A DNA stretch of 64,000 nt from NCBI RefSeq assembly GCF_900177245.1, contig NZ_FXBM01000002.1, forward strand, positions 620,001 to 684,000, read 5' to 3'. The notes below the pieces were generated by a model, which did no database searches, was not told where the DNA came from, and was given only the letters and a program-made list of their open reading frames with translations. Each line of letters starts with the position of its first letter. Position 1 is the stretch's first letter. The DNA comes from Rathayibacter oskolensis (GTDB lineage: Bacteria; Actinomycetota; Actinomycetes; Actinomycetales; Microbacteriaceae). Below are positions 41,846 through 50,564 of the stretch, in pieces. Position numbers and translations under genes: made by a program.

Positions 41846-42292
41846 TCATCCGGCGTCCGGGCGCGACTCGTGATGACGGCGACCGGCCGTGCGCCGGTCC
41901 TCCTTCATCTCGGACTCGAACAGGTGCCGACGGCCGGCGGCGAGGCTCTCGCGGGCCGAGCGCTCGTGCTCGCGGAAGGCCCGGTAGTAGCCGTCGTCGT
42001 AGTCCTCGACGATCTGGAAGGTCCAGCGGCCCTCGATGACGTTGCGCCCGATGAGGTCAACCTCGAGCTCGTCGGCCAGATCGTCGTGCCCGGAGGCGCG
42101 GAACGCCTCGACCGCCTCGCCGAGGGCCAGGTCGGCCGCGCCCGTCAACCGGTGGAAGCCGTAGAGCAGGCCGCGGGCGTGCTCGACCGTCTCGAGTGCC
42201 TCCGAGAGCTTGCCCAGCGCCGCCACCGTGGCGTCGTCGAGACCGTCCGGACGCAGGTGCGCGGAATCGGGTCTGTCCTGTGAGCGGGTCAT
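41846..42292 (-). CDS. Conserved actinobacterial hypothetical protein, 148 aa
   Basis: All-helical protein: VAALGKLSEALETVEHARGL, LYGFHRLTGAADLALGEAVE, RNVIEGRWTFQIVEDYDDGY and YRAFREHERSARESLAAGRR. The FHRLTG-ADL and GRW-TFQIVE-YD-GYY blocks recur in actinobacterial proteins of unknown function. The start ATG 42292 overlaps the phosphoesterase stop as ATGA, so it is translated in an operon with the phosphoesterase and the DUF4180 protein. Confidence 0.78.
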   Translation of the reverse strand: MTRSQDRPDSAHLRPDGLDDATVAALGKLSEALETVEHARGLLYGFHRLTGAADLALGEAVEAFRASGHDDLADELEVDLIGRNVIEGRWTFQIVEDYDDGYYRAFREHERSARESLAAGRRHLFESEMKEDRRTAGRRHHESRPDAG

Positions 42293-42897
42293 CTCGGAGA
42301 GCTTAGGCCGACCTCATTTCCCTGTGACCCCCTTGCGCCCGGGCCTCTGGAGGGGAGGCTGACGAGGCGGACGTCGTGCAGTCGACCGGCCTCGGCGACC
42401 ACGGTGATGACGGTGCAGGCGGGCTGGCGCCGGCGATCGGTGGGCGAGCCGGGGTTCAGCAGACGCATCCCGCCGGGCGTGACGGTGTCCCAGGGGATGT
42501 GGCTGTGGCCGAAGACGAGCAGGTCGGTGGCGGGGTGCGCGGCGTCGGCGCGCGCCTCCCTGCCCGCGGCGGGGCCGGTCTCGTGGACGACTCCGACCCG
42601 CACGCCGCCGACCACGGCGTGCGCGACCTCGGGCAGCCGGGCGCGCAGCCCGGCGGGATCGTTGTTGCCCCACACGGCGAGGAGTCGCCGCGACCGCGCC
42701 TCGAGAGCGTCGAGGGTCGCCTCGTCGACCCAGTCGCCCGCGTGCACGACGAGATCGGCCTCGTCGACGGCCCGCCAGACCTCCTCGGGGAGCGCCTTCG
42801 CGCGCTTGGGCAGGTGGGTGTCGGCGAGCAGCAGCAGGCGGACCGGACCCTCGAGCGTCGGCGGGCTCCCGGAGGCGTCGGGCTCGAGGAGCGGCAT
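42289..42897 (-). CDS. Metallophosphoesterase (YfcE/MJ0936-like)
   Basis: 202 residues. The metal motifs are all present: D-x-H in LLLLADTHLPK, the GDxxD-like AGDWVDEATL, GNND in LAVWGNNDPAG, GH in VVHETG and GHSH in VFGHSHIPWD, ending LLNPGSPTDRRR. The pattern fits the YfcE/MJ0936 group of phosphodiesterases. Substrate unknown. The start ATG 42897 and the upstream stop overlap as TGATG, and the own stop overlaps the next start, so the three genes are a tight operon. Confidence 0.9.
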   Translation of the reverse strand: MPLLEPDASGSPPTLEGPVRLLLLADTHLPKRAKALPEEVWRAVDEADLVVHAGDWVDEATLDALEARSRRLLAVWGNNDPAGLRARLPEVAHAVVGGVRVGVVHETGPAAGREARADAAHPATDLLVFGHSHIPWDTVTPGGMRLLNPGSPTDRRRQPACTVITVVAEAGRLHDVRLVSLPSRGPGARGSQGNEVGLSSPR

Positions 42898-43319
42898 CAG
42901 TGCGCCGGGCCGGGGGTCGGCTCCACCCCGCCGTCGGCTCCGGGCTCCTCGGCGGTGCTGGAGCCGCGCAGGCGGGCGTCGAGCGCCTCGAGCGCGGCGG
43001 CGAACCAGAGGTGGTCGCCGCGGTTCGACTCGAGGACGAAGTCGTGCAGCGCGCTCGAGGCCGAGACGTGCTCGGTGATGTCGCCGACGATCACGAGCCG
43101 CTTGCGGTAGTTGACGAACCTCTGCACGAACTCGCCCGCGATGCCGGAGCGGAGCCGGAAGAACTCGGGGTCGAGGCGGCCGACGGGCACCACGATCGTC
43201 TCGGTGTCGCCGCCGTAGGTCTCGGCGATCAGCGCGAGCGCGTCCTCGGGGGTCGAGAGCGCGCCGCCCTCGTCGTCGACGAGGAGGAGGGGGACGCCCT
43301 GGCGGGTCTCGGTTCGCAT
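42897..43319 (-). CDS. DUF4180 protein
   Basis: 140 residues. The core LALIAETYGGDTETIVVPVG, RLDPEFFRLRSGIAGEFVQR, FVNYRKRLVIVGDITEHVSA, SSALHDFVLESNRGDHLWFA matches DUF4180, a family of unknown function with an alpha/beta fold. The C-terminus is Glu/Pro-rich. A GTG at 43340 could add seven residues. First gene of the operon with the phosphoesterase; 30 bp downstream of the CopA gene stop, so it may be expressed with the copper genes. Confidence 0.85.
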   Translation of the reverse strand: MRTETRQGVPLLLVDDEGGALSTPEDALALIAETYGGDTETIVVPVGRLDPEFFRLRSGIAGEFVQRFVNYRKRLVIVGDITEHVSASSALHDFVLESNRGDHLWFAAALEALDARLRGSSTAEEPGADGGVEPTPGPAH

Positions 43320-43351
43320 CGTCCCAGCCAACCACGTCACCGGAGCGCTGG

Positions 43352-45586
43352 TCAGCCTCCGGGGCGGAACGATCGCAGGCGGAGGCTGTTCATCACCACG
43401 AACACGCTCGAGAACGCCATCGCCGCTCCGGCCACGAGCGGGCCGAGCAGCCCCGCCATCGCGAGCGGGATCGCGGCGACGTTGTAGGCGAAGGCCCAGA
43501 ACAGGTTGCCGCGGATCACCCCGAGGGTGCGGCGGCCGAGCCGCAGCGCGTCGGGGACGCGGGCGAGGTCGTCGCCGACGAGGGTGACGTCGGCGGCCTC
43601 GATCGCGGCGTCCGATCCCGCTCCCATCGCGATGCCGAGGTCGGCCGCCGCGAGGGCCGCCGCGTCGTTCACTCCGTCGCCGACGAAGGCGACGCTCCGA
43701 CCCTGGAAGCGGAGCCGTTCGATCACGGCGAGCTTCTCCTCGGGCAGCACCTCGGCGATCACCTCGTCGATGCCGACCACCTCTGCGACGGCGCGCGCCG
43801 CGCGGTCGTTGTCGCCGGTCAGCACGAGGACGCGGACGCCGCGGTCGCGGAGCGCCCTCACGGCCGTGGCGGCACCGGGGCGAGGGCGGTCGCGCAGCAC
43901 CGCGATGCCGCGCAGCTCGCCGTCCCAGCCCACTCCGACGACCGTGCCGCCCGAGAGCACCGCGCGCTCCGCCTCGTCGGAGAGGCCGCCCGACGCGTAG
44001 CCCCACTGCTCCTCGAGCCAGCGGAGACGCCCGGCGACCACGAGCCGCTCGCCGACCCTGGCGCGCACGCCGAAGCCGGCGCTCGAGCGGAACCCGGTCG
44101 CCGGGGGGACGTCGAGACCGCGCGCCTCGGCACCGCGGACGACGGCCGCAGCGAGCGGGTGCGCGGAGCCCCGCTCGACGGCGGCGAGCATCCGCAGCGC
44201 CTCGTCGCCGGTCGCCGAGACGACCTCGAAGTCGCCGGTCGTCAGCGTGCCGGTCTTGTCGAACACGACGGTGTCGATCCGCCGGCTCGCCTCGAGGACC
44301 TCGGGGCCGCGGATCAGGATGCCGAGCTGCGAGCCCCGACCCGTGCCCACGAGCACCGCCGTCGGAGTCGCGAGCCCGAGGGCGCAGGGGCAGGCCACCA
44401 CGAGCACGGCCACGGCCGGCGAGACCGCCGCGGCGAGATCGGCGCCCGAGAGGAGCCATCCGACGAGGGTCGCCAGCGCGAGCAGCACCACGACGGGGAC
44501 GAAGACGGAGGAGACGCGGTCGGCGAGCCGCTGCACGCGCGCCTTGCCGGCCTGCGCCTCCGAGACGAGCTGGCCCATGCGGGCGAGCGTGGTCTCGGAG
44601 CCGACGCGGTCGACCCGCACGGTCAGAACGCCGTGCGCGTTGAGCACGCCCCCCGTGACCGAGGAGCCGGGACCCACCTCGACCGGCACGCTCTCACCCG
44701 TGAGCAGGCTCGCATCGACGGCGCTCGAGCCCTCGAGAACCGTGCCGTCGGCGGCGACGATCTCACCTGGTCGCACCAGGAGGCGGTCGCCGACGGCGAG
44801 GTCCGCCGCCGGCACGCGCTCCTCGGTGCCGTCGGGCGCGAGGCGCGCGGCGTCCTTCGCGCCGAGGCGGAGGAGCGCCCGCAGCGCAGCGCCCGCGTCG
44901 CGCTTGGACCGGGCCTCGAGGTACCGACCGGCGAGCACGAGCACCGGCACCGCGGCGGCCACCTCGAGGTAGATCTCGTCGTGGCCGGACGGGGAGCCGA
45001 GCAGTTCGAACGGCATGCTCATCCCGGCGCGGCCTGCATCGCCGAGGAACAGCGCGTACACCGACCAGAGGAACGCGGCGCTGACGCCGAGGCTGATCAG
45101 CGTGTCCATCGTCGTCGACCCGTGCCGGAGCGCCCGCCAGGCCGTGCGGTGGAAGGGCAGCGCCCCCCAGACGGCGACGGGGGCGGCGAGGGTCAGGCAC
45201 AGCCACTGCCAGTTCGCGAACTGCAGCGGAGGGATCATCGACAGCACCACGACGGGCAGGGCGAGGAGGGCGGAGACGCGCAGCCGGGTGCGGAGCGCCC
45301 GCCGGTCCGTGTCGTCGGCGGTGTCGGCGTCGGCGTCGGGTGCCTCCTCCGGTGCGTCGGCACGGCTCGGCACGCTCGCGGTGTAGCCGGCAGCCTCGAC
45401 GGCGGCGATCGCGTCGGCCGCGGTGGTGCCCTCGGGCAGGGTCAGAGTCGCCCGCTCCAGCGCGAGGTTCACGCTCGCCGTCACTCCGGGGAGCGCGTCC
45501 AGCCTCCGCTCGACCCGGGCGACGCAGGAGGCGCAGGTCATGCCCCCGATCGCGAGCTCGAGCGGGGTTCCGGCCGTGTCGGGCAC
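43352..45586 (-). CDS. copA: Copper-exporting P1B-type ATPase
   Basis: 744 residues with one N-terminal heavy-metal domain (G14-G-M-T-C18-A-S-C21), eight predicted helices, the CPC metal-transport motif in VVACPCALGLATPT, the phosphorylation site in VFDKTGTLTTGDFEV, the HP motif (GSAHPLAAAVVRG) and the GDGVNDAAAL nucleotide-binding site. Exports Cu(I) from the cytosol. Start is GTG 45586, one base after the stop of the chaperone gene, so the two form a copper operon. No CsoR gene is in the window but its operator is. The final helices include FAYNVAAIPLAMAGLLGP. Confidence 0.94.
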   Translation of the reverse strand: MPDTAGTPLELAIGGMTCASCVARVERRLDALPGVTASVNLALERATLTLPEGTTAADAIAAVEAAGYTASVPSRADAPEEAPDADADTADDTDRRALRTRLRVSALLALPVVVLSMIPPLQFANWQWLCLTLAAPVAVWGALPFHRTAWRALRHGSTTMDTLISLGVSAAFLWSVYALFLGDAGRAGMSMPFELLGSPSGHDEIYLEVAAAVPVLVLAGRYLEARSKRDAGAALRALLRLGAKDAARLAPDGTEERVPAADLAVGDRLLVRPGEIVAADGTVLEGSSAVDASLLTGESVPVEVGPGSSVTGGVLNAHGVLTVRVDRVGSETTLARMGQLVSEAQAGKARVQRLADRVSSVFVPVVVLLALATLVGWLLSGADLAAAVSPAVAVLVVACPCALGLATPTAVLVGTGRGSQLGILIRGPEVLEASRRIDTVVFDKTGTLTTGDFEVVSATGDEALRMLAAVERGSAHPLAAAVVRGAEARGLDVPPATGFRSSAGFGVRARVGERLVVAGRLRWLEEQWGYASGGLSDEAERAVLSGGTVVGVGWDGELRGIAVLRDRPRPGAATAVRALRDRGVRVLVLTGDNDRAARAVAEVVGIDEVIAEVLPEEKLAVIERLRFQGRSVAFVGDGVNDAAALAAADLGIAMGAGSDAAIEAADVTLVGDDLARVPDALRLGRRTLGVIRGNLFWAFAYNVAAIPLAMAGLLGPLVAGAAMAFSSVFVVMNSLRLRSFRPGG

Positions 45587-45587
45587 G

Positions 45588-45926
45588 TCAGTCGAGGGGG
45601 GCGAGCCGATAGCCGGCGTCGGCGACGGCGGCCGCGATCTCCTCGCGCCCGAGGGCGCGGGACGAGCCGACGGTCACCCGGGAGACTCCGTCGGGGGCGA
45701 GGGAGATGTCGATGCTGCCGACCTCGGGGTAGGCGGCGAGCTCCTCCGTGACGCTGCGCACGCAGTGCTCGCAGGTCATGCCGGCGACTCCGAAGCTCTG
45801 TGTGACGGAGGCGGGACCCGCGGCGTGAGCCGCCCCGTCGTGCCCTCCGCAGGCGCACGCGCCGCCTGAGCCGCAGCCTCCGGTGGCGCCCTTGGCGGTC
45901 AGGCCGAGATCGAGGCGGGTGCTCAT
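45588..45926 (-). CDS. copZ: Copper chaperone with a Cys-rich N-terminal tail
   Basis: 112 residues. The C-terminal heavy-metal domain has the metal-binding GMTCEHC (C52, C55) and the usual ending VADAGYRLA. Residues 13-34 are a Gly/Cys-rich tail with C18, C24, C26 and H29 (GATGGCGSGGACACGGHDG), possibly a second metal site; a tail of this kind is not usual for CopZ. AGGAG lies six bases before ATG 45926. The gene heads the operon with copA and its promoter carries a CsoR-like palindrome. Confidence 0.9.
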   Translation of the reverse strand: MSTRLDLGLTAKGATGGCGSGGACACGGHDGAAHAAGPASVTQSFGVAGMTCEHCVRSVTEELAAYPEVGSIDISLAPDGVSRVTVGSSRALGREEIAAAVADAGYRLAPLD

Positions 45927-45969
45927 GCGGGTCTCCTGGAGTGGTGCGATCGGTGCCGGGTCCGTGGTG

Positions 45970-45987
45970 GATACCCCCGGGGGGTAC
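45970..45987 (-). promoter_or_regulatory. CsoR-like operator at the copZA promoter
   Basis: The palindrome TACCCCC-GGGGGTA (with one extra G, outer bases GA and C) matches the GTAC/TACCCC pattern of copper-sensing CsoR operators. TAGGAT on the reverse strand at 45993-45998 is a good -10, which places the operator at the transcription start. Copper release of CsoR would then switch on copZA. Confidence 0.75.
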
Positions 45988-46080
45988 TGACCATCCTAGG
46001 CGGGTCGGGTTCCGGCGGCAAGACGGGCGCTGGAGGAGCGAGAATCGGAGGTGACGTGAACGACCGACGGGAGGACCGGC

Positions 46081-46758
46081 ATGGACGCCTCGCCGCCACC
46101 GCCCCCCTGGGGAGCTCCGCCGCCCGGCGCCCGCACCCGGCCGCTGCCCTCGGTGCCGCTCCCGCCCCGCGCGCGCTTCGAGCCGACCGCGCTCCTGACC
46201 TCGCCCGCTCGGGCGCGGAGGCTGCGCACCGGACTCGGGTCGCAGCTGCGCCAGGCGAACCCCGAGAGGCAGCGCCGCCTCGCCGAGCTCGCCGAGATCG
46301 GAGGCGGTCTCGTGGTGCTGCGCGGAGCGGAGCTCGACCGCGCTCTCGAGAGGATCTCGGCCCCCGCCTCCGGCGCGTCGAGCAGGGGAGCGGTCGCGAT
46401 CACCCTGGGCGCGGCTGGTCCGGCGCTCGCCGCCGAGCGCGCCGACTCCCTGACGATCGCCGGGTGGGAGGACGTGGTCGGCGTCGAGGTCGGCACCGTC
46501 GCCCACGGCGCTCGCCGCGTCCGTGCCGCCGTGCTGGCGGTCCGTGCGCCTCGGCGGGAGCCGCCTCCCGCGGAGGGCTTCCGCGGTCTCGCCTCGGCGG
46601 CCGCGCGCGCGTCCCTCCGGGCGCGCAGGGGCCGCACCGTCCTCGTGCCGCTCGTCGTCGCCTCCCCGGGGCCGCTCGGCTGGACCGTCGCCGACGACCG
46701 CTCCTTCCTCATCGCTCTCGACCGGCTGCAGCAGGCCCGCGAGCAGGGCACTCCGTGA
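46081..46758 (+). CDS. Hypothetical protein with a Pro-rich N-terminus, 225 aa
   Basis: Starts at ATG 46081 with GGAGG six bases upstream. N-terminal Pro-rich segment (MDASPPPPPWGAPPPGARTR), then helical SPARARRLRTGLGSQLRQAN, PERQRRLAELAEIGGGLVVL, and a beta-rich end (TIAGWEDVVGVEVGTVAHGA, RTVLVPLVVASPGPLGWTVA). No signal peptide. Family unknown. Its stop overlaps the start of the membrane protein (GTGA), so the two are translated together. It is divergent from the copper operon. Confidence 0.72.
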   Translation: MDASPPPPPWGAPPPGARTRPLPSVPLPPRARFEPTALLTSPARARRLRTGLGSQLRQANPERQRRLAELAEIGGGLVVLRGAELDRALERISAPASGASSRGAVAITLGAAGPALAAERADSLTIAGWEDVVGVEVGTVAHGARRVRAAVLAVRAPRREPPPAEGFRGLASAAARASLRARRGRTVLVPLVVASPGPLGWTVADDRSFLIALDRLQQAREQGTP

Positions 46759-47165
46759 GGGCGCGGCTGCCGTTCGTGCTCGCCGCCGTCGCCGCCCTGG
46801 TGCTGGGTCTCGCGCTGCGCTTCCTCCTCACCGGCCTCGTCGCCGATGTCGCGGGCGGCGTGCTCTACGTGGTGCTCGTCGCGCTGCTGGTGTGCGTCGT
46901 GCTCCCGCGACTGCCGGCCGTGTCGGCGGCGGGCATCGCGCTGGCCTGGTCGATCGCCATGGAGCAGCTGCAGGCGATCGGCGCCGCCGCCCGCCTCGTC
47001 GAGCTCTGGCCGCCGCTGCGGCTGGTGGTCGGCAGCACCTTCTCGTGGCTCGACATCGCGGCCTACGTCCTCGGGGCCGTCGTCGCGGCGGCCGTGCTGA
47101 TCGCCGTCGCACCCCGCGGCCGTCCCGACGAGTCGCCCGACGGCTCGGGAGCGAGCCGCCCGTAG
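46755..47165 (+). CDS. DUF2809 membrane protein
   Basis: 136 residues from GTG 46755, overlapping the previous stop. Four hydrophobic segments, as in DUF2809 proteins: VLAAVAALVLGLALRFLLTG, GGVLYVVLVALLVCVVLPRL, AAGIALAWSIAMEQLQAIGA and LDIAAYVLGAVVAAAVLIAV. Function unknown. It ends nine bases before the dGTPase start. Confidence 0.85.
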   Translation: MRARLPFVLAAVAALVLGLALRFLLTGLVADVAGGVLYVVLVALLVCVVLPRLPAVSAAGIALAWSIAMEQLQAIGAAARLVELWPPLRLVVGSTFSWLDIAAYVLGAVVAAAVLIAVAPRGRPDESPDGSGASRP

Positions 47166-47168
47166 GGT
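47163..47168 (+). promoter_or_regulatory. Candidate -10 box of the dGTPase gene
   Basis: TAGGGT ends six bases before ATG 47175 and starts at the stop codon of the DUF2809 gene; no ribosome site is visible for the dGTPase. A leaderless promoter is the simplest reading. Confidence 0.4.
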
Positions 47169-47174
47169 GGGGCC

Positions 47175-48812
47175 ATGGACGAGGCGACCGGCGCGACCGC
47201 GCGTGACGACGGCGTTCGGCGAGACACCGGCGGTGTCCCGACGCTGCGCCGCGAGGCGCTCGGCCGCCCGCGCGACCGGCGGCGGGATCGGCGCATCCCC
47301 GAGCCGGTCGACCGCTTCGCCACGGGCGAGGAGTACCCCGAGTACCGCGTCGACCTCGAGCGCATCCGCTTCTCGCCCTACTTCGCCCGCCTCTCGGCCG
47401 TGACGCAGGTCATCTCCCCGAGCGGAGTCGGCCAGGTGGTCCACAACCGCCTCACCCACTCGATCAAGGTCACCGCCGTCGCCCGCGCGATCGCCATGCA
47501 GCTGACGACGACCGACCGCGCCCAGCGCGAGCTGGTCGAGCGGCTCGGAGGCTGCGACCCGGTCGTCGTCCAGGCCGCGGCCAGCGCGCACGATCTCGGG
47601 CACCCTCCGTTCGGACACCTCGGCGAGCAGGCCCTCGACCGGCTCGCCCGCGAGAAGCTCGGACTCGAGGAGGGCTTCGAGGGCAATGCGCAGTCGTTCC
47701 GCATCCTCTCGGAGCTCGACGTCTGCGAGACGGTCGAGGCGGGCCTGAATCTCACGGCCGCGTCGCGGGCCGCGGTGCTCAAGTACCCCTGGGGCCGCGC
47801 CGTCTGCCGGCCCGACATCGACTCCACCGACCCGACCGAGCTGCCGCGCGGCTCGACCGCGAGCCGGTGGGAGACCGCTCCTCCGAAGTTCTCGGCCTAC
47901 ACGCTCGACCTCGACGACCTGCTCGATGCGCGCGCGGGCTTCGAGGCGATCGCTCCGTGGCAGCAGACGCTCGAGTGCTCGGTGATGGACGTCGCCGACG
48001 ACATCGCCTACTCCCTGCACGACCTCGACGACTTCTACCGCGCGGGGGTGCTGCAGCAGGCGGCGGTCGCGGTGGAGTTCCGGGCGTTCCTCCGCGAGCA
48101 GAACGCGCTCGCGGCGCTCGACGCCGGTGAGCTGTGGGCACGGGCGCCGGGGCACTCCCTCGAGATGCTGCGACGGAGGCTGGTCGCCCGCGACCCGTGG
48201 ATCGCCGGTGACGAGCTCTTCCGCGCCTCCGTCGAGCGGGTGTCGACCGAGCTGGTCGAGGGGCTGCTCGCCGTGCCCTTCGACGGATCGACGCGCACCG
48301 AGCGGGCCATCGAGTCGTTCGTCTCGTCGTGGATCGGGCGGCTGCAGCGCTCGGTGCTCGTGCTCGCGGAGCCGAACGTGCGCTCCGGGCACGTGTCGCT
48401 CCTCCCGGACGCGTGGCACGACGTGGCGGTGCTGAAGTTCGTGCACACCCGCTTCGTGATCGACCGGCCCGACTTCGCGACCTACCAGCGCGGCCAGTCG
48501 CAGGTGCTCGAGACGCTGGTCACCCACCTCGACGCGTGGCTGGCCGACCCGCGCGACAACACCCGCGCGCCGCAGAAGCTGCTCGATCTGATCGAGCTCG
48601 CCACCGACGGCTACTTCCGCCTCCGCGCCGATCGGGCCGACTGGCTGCCGGCCGGCCAGCGGGGGCGGCCGCGCGCCGATCCGGCGTCGCTCGAGCGGCT
48701 GGGGCGTGCCCGCGGCATCGTCGACTACGTCGCGACACTCACCGACGAGCAGGCGATGGCGCTGGCCGCCCGACTCCGCGGCGACCGCGAGCCGTGGGCG
48801 ATGGGCACCTGA
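47175..48812 (+). CDS. dgt: Deoxyguanosinetriphosphate triphosphohydrolase-like HD protein
   Basis: 545 residues. HD-domain dNTPase: RLSAVTQVISPSGVGQVVHN, RLTHSIKVTAVARAIAM with the first His, ASAHDLGHPPFGHLGEQALD (HD pair) and EGNAQSFRILSELD. The last 60 residues are a less conserved helical tail ending in DEQAMALAARLRGDREPW. Hydrolyses dGTP and other dNTPs to nucleoside and triphosphate, which limits the dNTP pool. The length is above E. coli Dgt but typical for the actinobacterial branch. Confidence 0.92.
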   Translation: MDEATGATARDDGVRRDTGGVPTLRREALGRPRDRRRDRRIPEPVDRFATGEEYPEYRVDLERIRFSPYFARLSAVTQVISPSGVGQVVHNRLTHSIKVTAVARAIAMQLTTTDRAQRELVERLGGCDPVVVQAAASAHDLGHPPFGHLGEQALDRLAREKLGLEEGFEGNAQSFRILSELDVCETVEAGLNLTAASRAAVLKYPWGRAVCRPDIDSTDPTELPRGSTASRWETAPPKFSAYTLDLDDLLDARAGFEAIAPWQQTLECSVMDVADDIAYSLHDLDDFYRAGVLQQAAVAVEFRAFLREQNALAALDAGELWARAPGHSLEMLRRRLVARDPWIAGDELFRASVERVSTELVEGLLAVPFDGSTRTERAIESFVSSWIGRLQRSVLVLAEPNVRSGHVSLLPDAWHDVAVLKFVHTRFVIDRPDFATYQRGQSQVLETLVTHLDAWLADPRDNTRAPQKLLDLIELATDGYFRLRADRADWLPAGQRGRPRADPASLERLGRARGIVDYVATLTDEQAMALAARLRGDREPWAMGT

Positions 48813-48825
48813 CGCGTCGTCGCCC

Positions 48826-49320
48826 TCAGTGCGGCAGGTGCTCCTCGACCAGCGCCGCGAACTCCGGAGTCGCCGGCGACTCCCGCGGACGCACCCGCGC
48901 GACGGCCCGGCCGTTGCGGACGAGGAACTTCTCGAAGTTCCACTGCACGTCGCCGGCCTCGCCCGCGGCGTCGCGCGCCTCGGTCAGGACGGAGTAGAGG
49001 GGATGCCGGCCGGCTCCGTTCACCTCGGTCTTCGCGAGCACGGGGAAGTCGACGCCGTAGGTGGCCGAGCAGAACGCCTGGATCTCGTCGTTCGTCCCCG
49101 GCTCCTGCCCGTTGAACTGGTTGCAGGGGAAGCCGACGATCGAGAGGCGCTCGTAGCGCGTGTTCAGCTCCTGCAGCTCGCCGTACTGCGGAGTCAGGCC
49201 GCAGCGGCTCGCGACGTTCACGATGAGGAGGAGGTCGTCGCGGTACTCGGCGAGAGTGGTGGAGGCGCCGTCCGCCGTCTCGACGGGAACGGCGTAGAGG
49301 TCGGGGGTGGTGTCGGTCAC
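48826..49320 (-). CDS. Glutathione peroxidase-like thiol peroxidase
   Basis: 164 residues from GTG 49320. Peroxidatic C40 is in NVASRCGLTPQYG (Cys, not selenocysteine), with the Gln/Trp partners in GFPCNQFNGQEP and VQWNFEKFLVRNGR. In the Cys-type family thioredoxin is usually the electron donor. Role: reduction of hydrogen or lipid peroxides. Convergent with the dGTPase (13 bp apart). Confidence 0.93.
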   Translation of the reverse strand: MTDTTPDLYAVPVETADGASTTLAEYRDDLLLIVNVASRCGLTPQYGELQELNTRYERLSIVGFPCNQFNGQEPGTNDEIQAFCSATYGVDFPVLAKTEVNGAGRHPLYSVLTEARDAAGEAGDVQWNFEKFLVRNGRAVARVRPRESPATPEFAALVEEHLPH

Positions 49321-49491
49321 CCGTCCGAGCCTAGGTGCGCCCGGCGCGGGAGGGTGGTTGACAGCGTCGGGATCGTGTGGCGGCCGATCGCCGCCCGCGT
49401 CGTTCCGGGGCTGGACGGCGCTGCCGTCCCTCGGGACCGCATCCCACCAGTATTCAGCCCGCATCCAGGAAGCAGCAGGTGAACGACAGCG

Positions 49492-49497
49492 TAAAAT
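49492..49497 (+). promoter_or_regulatory. Candidate -10 box of the olefin operon
   Basis: TAAAAT, five of six bases of the consensus, 45 bp before TTG 49542, which leaves a leader of about 38 bases containing AGGGAG. No clear -35. The ATG at 49509 would lie too close to the start of transcription, another reason to prefer TTG. The gap 49321-49541 shows nothing else. Confidence 0.5.
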
Positions 49498-49541
49498 CGG
49501 TGCGGCACATGCCAGGATCGACAACTCGACAGGGAGTTCCG

Positions 49542-50564
49542 TTGGACGGAAACGCAACGACCACGCACCGCAACGTCGCGTTGCTGTCCGTCGCGACCAC
49601 GATGGCCCCGCGCGTGACCACGTCGGCCGAGATCGATGCGCGCCTCGCGCCCGCACTCAAGCGCCTCCGCCTCCCCACCGGGCTGCTGCAGCGCGTCGCC
49701 GGCGTCTACGAGCGCCGCAACTGGGACAGCGAGCAGGACTTCGACGGAGCGGCCATCGAGGCGGGTCGGCGCGCGCTCGCCGAAGCGGGCATCCGGCCCG
49801 ACCAGATCGGCCTGATCATCAACACCTCGGTCACCCGCAAGCACCTCGAGCCCTCCGTCGCGGTCCGCCTGCATCACGGTCTCGGGCTGCCCTCCTCGGC
49901 GATCAACTTCGACATCGCGAACGCCTGCCTCGGCTTCGTCAACGGGATGACCCTCGCCGCGCAGCTGATCGACGCCGGCCAGATCCAGTACGCCATGATC
50001 ATCGACGGCGAGGACGCCGACGAGATCCAGGTCAACACGATCGAGCGCCTCAGCCGCGAGGGCATGAACCGCCAGGACTTCATGAGCGAGTTCGCGAGCC
50101 TCACCCTCGGGTCGGGCGCCGCGGCGGCCATCCTCGGCCCGGCCGATGCGCACCCGCAGGGCCACCGCCTCCTCGGGGGGATCACGCGGGCGGCCACCCA
50201 GTTCAACGAGCTCTGCGTCGGCAGCGTCGACGGCATGTTCACCGACGCCAAGGCGCTCCTCAAGGGCGGGATGGAGCTCGTCGTCTCCGCCTGGAAGGAG
50301 GCGAAGCGCGACTGGAACTGGGGGAAGATGGACCGCTACATCACCCACCAGGTCTCCTCCGTGCACACGAACGGCCTCGTGAAGGCGGTCGGCCTCGACC
50401 GCACCCGCGTCCCCACGACCTTCGGCACCCTCGGCAACGTCGGGCCGGCCTCGATCCCCATCACGCTCGCCCAGGAGGCGCCGACGCTCAAGCAGGGCGA
50501 TCGGGTCCTCCTGATGGGAGTCGGCTCGGGGATCAACACCGCGATGCTCGAGATCGCCTGGTGA
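49542..50564 (+). CDS. oleA: OleA, acyl-CoA head-to-head condensing enzyme
   Basis: 340 residues from TTG 49542 with AGGGAG five bases upstream. Thiolase-fold ketosynthase III: catalytic C129 in NACLGFVNGMTL, H269 in RYITHQVSSVHTNG and the Asn in FGTLGNVGPASI. The motif NFDIANACLG and the order with an OleB-like/OleC-like fusion and an OleD-like reductase identify it as OleA, which condenses two acyl chains to a 2-alkyl-3-ketoacid. It differs from FabH in the surrounding loop. Its stop overlaps the oleBC start (GTGA). Confidence 0.93.
   Translation: MDGNATTTHRNVALLSVATTMAPRVTTSAEIDARLAPALKRLRLPTGLLQRVAGVYERRNWDSEQDFDGAAIEAGRRALAEAGIRPDQIGLIINTSVTRKHLEPSVAVRLHHGLGLPSSAINFDIANACLGFVNGMTLAAQLIDAGQIQYAMIIDGEDADEIQVNTIERLSREGMNRQDFMSEFASLTLGSGAAAAILGPADAHPQGHRLLGGITRAATQFNELCVGSVDGMFTDAKALLKGGMELVVSAWKEAKRDWNWGKMDRYITHQVSSVHTNGLVKAVGLDRTRVPTTFGTLGNVGPASIPITLAQEAPTLKQGDRVLLMGVGSGINTAMLEIAW

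Noticed and set aside
49005-49320. Selenocysteine in the glutathione peroxidase
   Set aside because: The codon at the peroxidatic site is TGC (Cys), not TGA.
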